In this document: piece after piece, positions 62,181 to 64,000 of the stretch
How positions within the stretch are numbered: the stretch's first letter is position 1
Layout of the letters: the number at the start of each line of letters is the position of its first letter
Assembly: GCA_949316235.1 (NCBI GenBank)
Contig: OX438742.1
Location: 13,577,315 to 13,641,314 of the forward strand
Direction: 5' to 3'
DNA: 64,000 nucleotides
Source: Oegoconia quadripuncta
Taxonomy: Eukaryota > Arthropoda > Insecta > Lepidoptera > Autostichidae
The notes under the pieces: model-generated
Told to the model about the DNA's origin: nothing
The model's database searches: none
The model's input: the letters and a program-made list of their open reading frames with translations, nothing else
Made by a program: the position numbers and the translations under genes

Positions 62181-62689
62181 TTTCGTCAGCAACTGATATG
62201 TACAATGTTAACTAAGAATTATAGTATCCCCTACTCCTGGCAATCCTGGTATAAGGTTTTGTCGGTGAAAAGGAGGGATAGGATAAATTTCAGTCTTTGT
62301 CTGTAATTTTAGGCACTAAAACTGATCAACGGATTTCAAGAGGTGCAGTTTTAAATTTTGAAATATTATAGGCCATGTTTTATGAAGCTGGGTCAAGCCA
62401 TTTTCAGAGTATTCTTCTTTGATTATATAACACTTTCGATAGTGTCGTTGGAACAAAAACAATATCATCATAATCGATTCACTAAAATATAATATACATA
62501 CTTTACGAGTATATGACTTAAGAACACAAAGATCCGTCGCGGCCTGTATAAAGCCAAATACAATAATGGCGGCCGCAGTAAAGTGACATGACACTGATAT
62601 GTACAGTGTGCATACATATGTGTGAATAGAGTTTAATGGTTTGTGTTACAGTCGGGCTGTTATTTTAGCATAATAATCGTTTACAAACA

Positions 62690-63490
62690 ATGACCACGGG
62701 CCAACCCCGCAACCCTCGTCTCACCTCGAAAGCGTTAATTGCTCCGCAAATATACTCATCTTCGCACTAAGCGTTTACTTGCCGACTTTAATGACTGGGC
62801 AAACAGTCGCGCGGTCTCGTGGTCAGCCGCGTCCTGTGGCTCGCCCGGTGATAAATCTTCGGCTTTTCCCCGATTTCCCGGCGTCCCGCCGCGGCGCCGC
62901 GCCACCGCCGCTGCCACCCTCCGACCACTCGCGCGCCACTCTTATAAATTACCTACACGCTTTCACTATAAATCAAACAATGGCCACGCTAAATGTACTT
63001 ACTATTGTTTGAATACACTTCGAACACCACTATCGTGACCGATGTCCGGCGGTTAGCGCATATTTCATTCGGCGATCATTTTTGTGCGTGCACACATGTC
63101 TAGACCAGCAGACGTTAGTCAGCAATCTTGGACGTAACAGGAAATTTGTTACGTCCCTTTGTTTAGTCCGGAACCAGAGGATATTATGAGCGTTCCGTGT
63201 GGACGCATTACCGATTAATCTTAAGCGAAAAGTTTGACCACTCGCTTGACTTAGGAAATTGTCCAAATGCCAGCTAATTGAAAGTTTTACGATGAATTGA
63301 CGAGGGGTCGTACATTGGGCTTTTATTAACGATTATATTGGACGTGTCGTTCACTAAGCGGTCTGTGACCATTTAACAACATAAAGGTGCTTATTCTTGA
63401 CCGTTATCTCGACCGGAAGTTAAAAAAACGTGATCCAGACATAATTTTTGTCCGCACCGCCCGGCCTGCCCGACGCGCTAAGCATTAGTG
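62690..63490. promoter_or_regulatory. strongly GC-rich block in intron 2: candidate enhancer
   Basis: 62800-62945 is among the most GC-rich DNA in the window (GCCGCGGCGCCGCGCCACCG). It is followed by ACTCTTATAAATTACC and AT-richer DNA with GCTAATTGAAAG. Overlapping + frames (62739-63038, 62779-63012) show no domain. Confidence 0.4.
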
Positions 63491-64000
63491 AAGTAAAAAA
63501 CAAGGTGTCGATTAAACTTGAGATAGCTTTTAACTACATTATTATTTAATTTTAGTTTGCTTTATAGTTTCGTGGCGCTGCGTGCCGAACGGAACACAAT
63601 TTGCCCACAAACAATATTATGTTAATATCATGGAAATCGTATTCCCCTAATAAATAGATTTATATTTCTGATGAAACGTATTCAAAACTTAGCCGGAGGT
63701 AAGCAGGCTTTTAAATAATAAATTTAATCTGTAAAACTGTTGGTGCGGTCAGCAAATAAAAATCTCGTTTTGCTTAATTGTGTTTAATTGATTTTCAATT
63801 AGTTTTGCTTAAAGTGGGCAAAAGTCATTATAGTATAAAAATTTTGTTTTGTGACTTACAGTTTAAGCGTTTTCTTGATTTACACTTACTGTTTCAGTGC
63901 ATAGTAAGTAGAGTAATTTCGAGTTATTTTCTGAATTTTTAATCACACATAGATAGACATAGTTAGAAACTTTAGCAGTTCACACCTTGGGTAATATTCC

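Larger units (their letters stand above)
57278..64000 (+). other. ara: intron 2 of the Iroquois gene, partial (runs off the window)
   Basis: The intron starts at the GTATGT donor. I searched for the TALE homeodomain coding signature (ATRESTATLKAW-like, WFANARRR) in the + frames and did not see it, so the intron probably continues past 64000. It has few repeats (one SINE at 60532-60861) and several GC-rich unique blocks. Confidence 0.75.

Noticed and set aside
62739..63038. Possible exon in intron 2 (99-residue + frame)
   Set aside because: Biased composition, no homeodomain or other motif, and an overlapping alternative frame of similar length.
1..64000. CRISPR arrays, operons or prokaryotic genes
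   Set aside because: No regularly spaced direct repeats or dense coding; exon/intron structure and SINEs show an animal genome.

Overview
The window is animal nuclear DNA, almost certainly from a moth or butterfly. It is AT-rich and has no dense coding. It is packed with repeats typical of Lepidoptera: tRNA-derived SINEs, 5'-truncated jockey/Daphne-like and RTE-like LINE tails, and TA-flanked inverted-repeat elements. The only host gene I can recognise is an Iroquois-class homeobox gene of the araucan/caupolican type, on the + strand.

Layout. Bases 1-26430 are gene-free upstream DNA. They hold many repeat fragments, a 1.33-kb foldback element with near-identical arms (22435-23763), and one GC-rich, repeat-poor block (16420-17160). 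A GC- and CpG-rich stretch (26430-27108) leads into the first coding exon (27109-27156), which encodes only 16 residues and ends at a GTCAGT donor. Intron 1 spans 27157-56908 (29.75 kb). Exon 2 (56909-57277, 123 codons, phase 0 at both ends) carries the diagnostic Iroquois block RPIITDPVSGQTVCSCQYD and SIGVDSSAFYSPL. Intron 2 runs off the right edge. The TALE homeodomain exon is not in the window and should lie beyond base 64000.

Intron 1 contains SINE and LINE insertions, a second TA-flanked element (41164-41791), and a 5'-truncated non-LTR retrotransposon (46139-47551). That element's open frame ends in a zinc knuckle plus a PD-(D/E)XK-like endonuclease of the R2 type. Between the repeats are GC-richer, unique-looking blocks (45545-46130, 48040-48450, 49440-50260, 50620-51140, 55000-55470, and several in intron 2). 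These are the best candidates for cis-regulatory DNA of this developmental transcription factor.

A second theme is short, perfect or near-perfect inverted duplications with loops of 0-6 nt (397, 15086, 25575, 32010, 32424, 34844, 48990). They are not transposon ends and look like template-switch products. I found no CRISPR array, bacterial gene, operon or functional tRNA gene. Repeat boundaries are approximate because they were read by eye.
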